From assembly GCA_022013395.1 (NCBI GenBank), contig JAKLQL010000291.1, positions 1-6,471 on the forward strand: a stretch of DNA of 6,471 nucleotides, read 5' to 3'. The position numbers and the translations under genes are program-made. Shown piece by piece: positions 5,208 through 6,471 of the stretch. This DNA is from Acetobacterium sp. Its GTDB lineage: Bacteria > Bacillota > Clostridia > Eubacteriales > Eubacteriaceae. The notes beneath the pieces were generated by a model, which worked only from the letters and a program-made list of their open reading frames with translations, had not been told where the DNA came from and did not search any database. Positions within the stretch are counted from its first letter, which is position 1. Every line of letters begins with the position of its first letter.

Positions 5208-6137
5208 ATGCATAAATTTGAAAACTGTCTGGTTGTCGGCATCTCATCCCGAGCGCTTTTTGATCTGGAAGAGGAAAACCAGATTTTTAATCAAGAAGGG
5301 GTAGAAGCCTATACAAAATATCAGATTGAACATGAAAATGATCTGTTAAAACCGGGCACCGGTTTTGCCTTAATCAAGGCCTTGCTGAATCTCAACCAAA
5401 TCGGTTCGGAGGAACGGAAAACTGAAATCATTGTGATGTCCCGAAATAATGCCGATAGCAGTCTGCGGATTTTCAATTCGATCAAGCATTACAATTTGGA
5501 TATCACCCGGGCGGCCCTGGTCAGCGGCGCCTTGCTGGCACCTTATCTGGAGGCCTTCAATACCGATTTGTTTCTATCAGCCAATGAAGAGGATGTGCAG
5601 GAGGCCATTAACGCCGGGGTGGCGGCGGGGATCATTTATACCCAACACCTGGCCTACGAAGAAGTCACGGAAATCGACCAGATCCGCATCGCTTTTGATG
5701 GCGATGCCGTGCTTTTTTCAGACGAGTCCGAACTTATTTATAAAAGTCAGGGAATTGAAGCCTTTCAGGCCAATGAAATTAAAAATGCCAGAAAACCCCT
5801 GCCAGCGGGACCCTTTGCCAAGTTTCTTAAAACCCTGTCGGCCATCCAAAAGGAGTTTGATAAAAGTCATTCACCCATCCGCACGGCTCTGGTCACAGCC
5901 AGAAATGCCCCGGCGCACGAGCGGGTCATCCGAACCCTGCGAGCCTGGGATGTACGAATTGATGAGGCCTTTTTTCTGGGTGGCATGAGCAAGCAAGAAG
6001 TATTAAAAGCCTTCGGCGCTCATATTTATTTTGACGACCAGGCCATCCATACCGATGCGACCTCGGAATTTGTCCCTTCTGCCCGGGTGCCTTATAAGAA
6101 CTCGGACCGGTTGATTGAGATCGAAAAAGAAGACTAA
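5208..6137 (+). CDS. Cytosolic 5'-nucleotidase, NT5C1-like (PF06189)
   Basis: Predicted Mg-dependent phosphatase of 309 residues that removes the 5'-phosphate from nucleoside monophosphates, with a HAD-like fold. Family blocks in order: VGISSRALFDLE (10-21), MSRNNADSSLR (77-87), FDGDAVLFSDE (163-173) with the DxD pair D164/D166, PAGPFAKFL (199-207), VTARNAPAHERVI (229-241), K262 in the GGMSKQE segment, and YFDDQ (274-278) with the metal-binding acidic pair. All four HAD motifs look intact and the length fits the family. The frame is open back to a GTG at 5082, but the ATG at 5208 is chosen because AAGGAG ends about 5 bp before it, MHKFENCLVVGISS matches where the family begins, and the upstream codons cross the inverted repeat. 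It is a single-gene unit between two strong terminators, with the DnaA-box repeat in front. Likely role: purine or pyrimidine monophosphate turnover; the exact substrate is unknown. Confidence 0.92.
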   Translation: MHKFENCLVVGISSRALFDLEEENQIFNQEGVEAYTKYQIEHENDLLKPGTGFALIKALLNLNQIGSEERKTEIIVMSRNNADSSLRIFNSIKHYNLDITRAALVSGALLAPYLEAFNTDLFLSANEEDVQEAINAGVAAGIIYTQHLAYEEVTEIDQIRIAFDGDAVLFSDESELIYKSQGIEAFQANEIKNARKPLPAGPFAKFLKTLSAIQKEFDKSHSPIRTALVTARNAPAHERVIRTLRAWDVRIDEAFFLGGMSKQEVLKAFGAHIYFDDQAIHTDATSEFVPSARVPYKNSDRLIEIEKED

Positions 6138-6157
6138 GCAAATTGAATTTTAACATT

Positions 6158-6194
6158 AAAAAAGAATCCTCTCGTCGAAAGAGGATTCTTTTTT
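6158..6194 (+). terminator. Rho-independent terminator, probably bidirectional
   Basis: A 15-bp stem (6158-6172 with 6180-6194), a 7-base loop and a run of six T residues on the right arm. Six A residues on the left arm give the reverse strand a T-run too, so it could also stop transcription from the right. It begins about 20 bp after the nucleotidase stop codon. Confidence 0.92.
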
Positions 6195-6209
6195 GTGAGA
6201 AAGGAGTTC

Positions 6210-6242
6210 ATGAAAAGCTATATTAAACCGAGTGATCATTGA
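6210..6242 (+). other. 10-codon ORF with a good Shine-Dalgarno (uncertain)
   Basis: AAGGAG (6201-6206) precedes an ATG at 6210 by about 3-4 bp, and the frame encodes MKSYIKPSDH before TGA (6240-6242). Past this TGA the same frame continues open for 28 codons to another TGA (6327-6329), with a possible GTG restart at 6246. It could be a gene remnant or a leader peptide, but it lies only 15 bp after a terminator with no clear promoter between, so translation is doubtful. Confidence 0.2.
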
Positions 6243-6383
6243 GGGGTGAACAATCGGTGGAACATTTATATACATACAGTGGATGATTTACTGTTCTTAG
6301 TTTACCGTGGGTCTGTGGTCAGGTCTTGATTATTCTGTGATAATTAAGTGAACATTTAACTTAAATGAAAATTAACAATTCTT

Positions 6384-6392
6384 TGGTATAAT
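6384..6392 (+). promoter_or_regulatory. Extended -10 promoter for a gene to the right
   Basis: TGGTATAAT has a perfect TATAAT at 6387-6392 and the upstream TG of an extended -10 element at 6384-6385. The -35 region (about 6364-6369, AATGAA) is poor, as allowed for extended -10 promoters, and the DNA upstream is A+T-rich. Transcription would start near 6399 and run out of the window. Confidence 0.6.
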
Positions 6393-6450
6393 GTCAAAAT
6401 AAAAACGGGTTGCTAAGACGAGGATATGCTTATTTTGTTATAGGTAAGTG

Positions 6451-6464
6451 GAAAAGCGTTTACA
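6451..6464 (+). promoter_or_regulatory. cre-like half-matching operator
   Basis: AAGCGTTTACA (6454-6464) matches the last 11 positions of the CcpA catabolite-response element pattern TGNAANCGNWWNCA; the first TG is missing. It would lie about 55 bp downstream of the predicted transcription start, where such sites usually repress. LacI-family regulators other than CcpA have similar sites. Confidence 0.25.
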
Positions 6465-6471
6465 GATAATC

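Larger units (their letters stand above)
6195..6471 (+). other. Right-hand intergenic region, no recognisable gene
   Basis: About 277 bp running to the edge. Besides the elements listed separately, GAACATTTA occurs at 6260-6268 and again at 6350-6358; the second copy is the spacer of a 6-bp inverted repeat TTAAGT/ACTTAA (6344-6349, 6359-6364) that lies just upstream of the predicted promoter and could be an operator. No tRNA or riboswitch class that I recognise is visible. The region probably holds the upstream control DNA of a gene beyond the window. Confidence 0.5.

Noticed and set aside
5449..5988. 179-residue + strand ORF inside the nucleotidase gene
   Set aside because: Low-complexity, proline- and tryptophan-rich shadow translation in another frame of a clearly conserved gene.
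6240..6329. UGA recoding (selenocysteine) in the frame starting at 6210
   Set aside because: No recognisable protein on either side of the TGA and no convincing SECIS-like hairpin just after it.

Overview
The window (about 43-45% G+C by eye) looks like chromosomal DNA of an anaerobic Gram-positive bacterium of the Clostridia. Codon usage, strong AGGAGG-type ribosome binding sites and the gene families fit an acetogen such as Acetobacterium or another Eubacteriaceae member. That placement is inference; no rRNA or marker gene is present. All supportable genes lie on the + strand.

Layout. (a) 1-1681: C-terminal part of a membrane-anchored c-di-GMP signalling protein (HAMP-PAS-GGDEF-HD-GYP), cut by the left edge. 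(b) 1712-2170: a peroxiredoxin with a single cysteine, 30 bp downstream and probably co-transcribed. (c) 2234-3088: a DUF92-family polytopic membrane protein. (d) 3089-3344: an intergenic region with degenerate direct repeats, a 10-bp inverted repeat, a perfect 14-bp palindrome and a good promoter abutting that palindrome. (e) 3345-4289: a tocopherol-cyclase-like protein. (f) 4290-4935: gene debris, namely the C-terminal third of a TrpD-type anthranilate phosphoribosyltransferase and then a small ORF broken by an in-frame TAA. (g) 4936-5207: a strong hairpin terminator, then a perfect 16-bp inverted repeat containing two exact DnaA boxes (TTATCCACA) pointing at each other across a possible -10 element. 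(h) 5208-6137: a HAD-fold cytosolic 5'-nucleotidase (NT5C1-like, PF06189). (i) 6138-6471: a strong, probably bidirectional terminator, a 10-codon ORF with a good Shine-Dalgarno, and an extended -10 promoter that probably serves a gene beyond the right edge.

How the genes fit together. No single pathway joins them. Two points stand out. First, a DUF92 protein (plant relative VTE6, phytyl-phosphate kinase) sits next to a tocopherol-cyclase-family protein (plant relative VTE1) in what looks like a non-photosynthetic anaerobe, which hints at an isoprenoid or lipid link. Second, a nucleotidase gene is preceded by paired consensus DnaA boxes, which could tie nucleotide turnover to replication state. 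I see no CRISPR array, tRNA, rRNA, transposase or complete new defence system.
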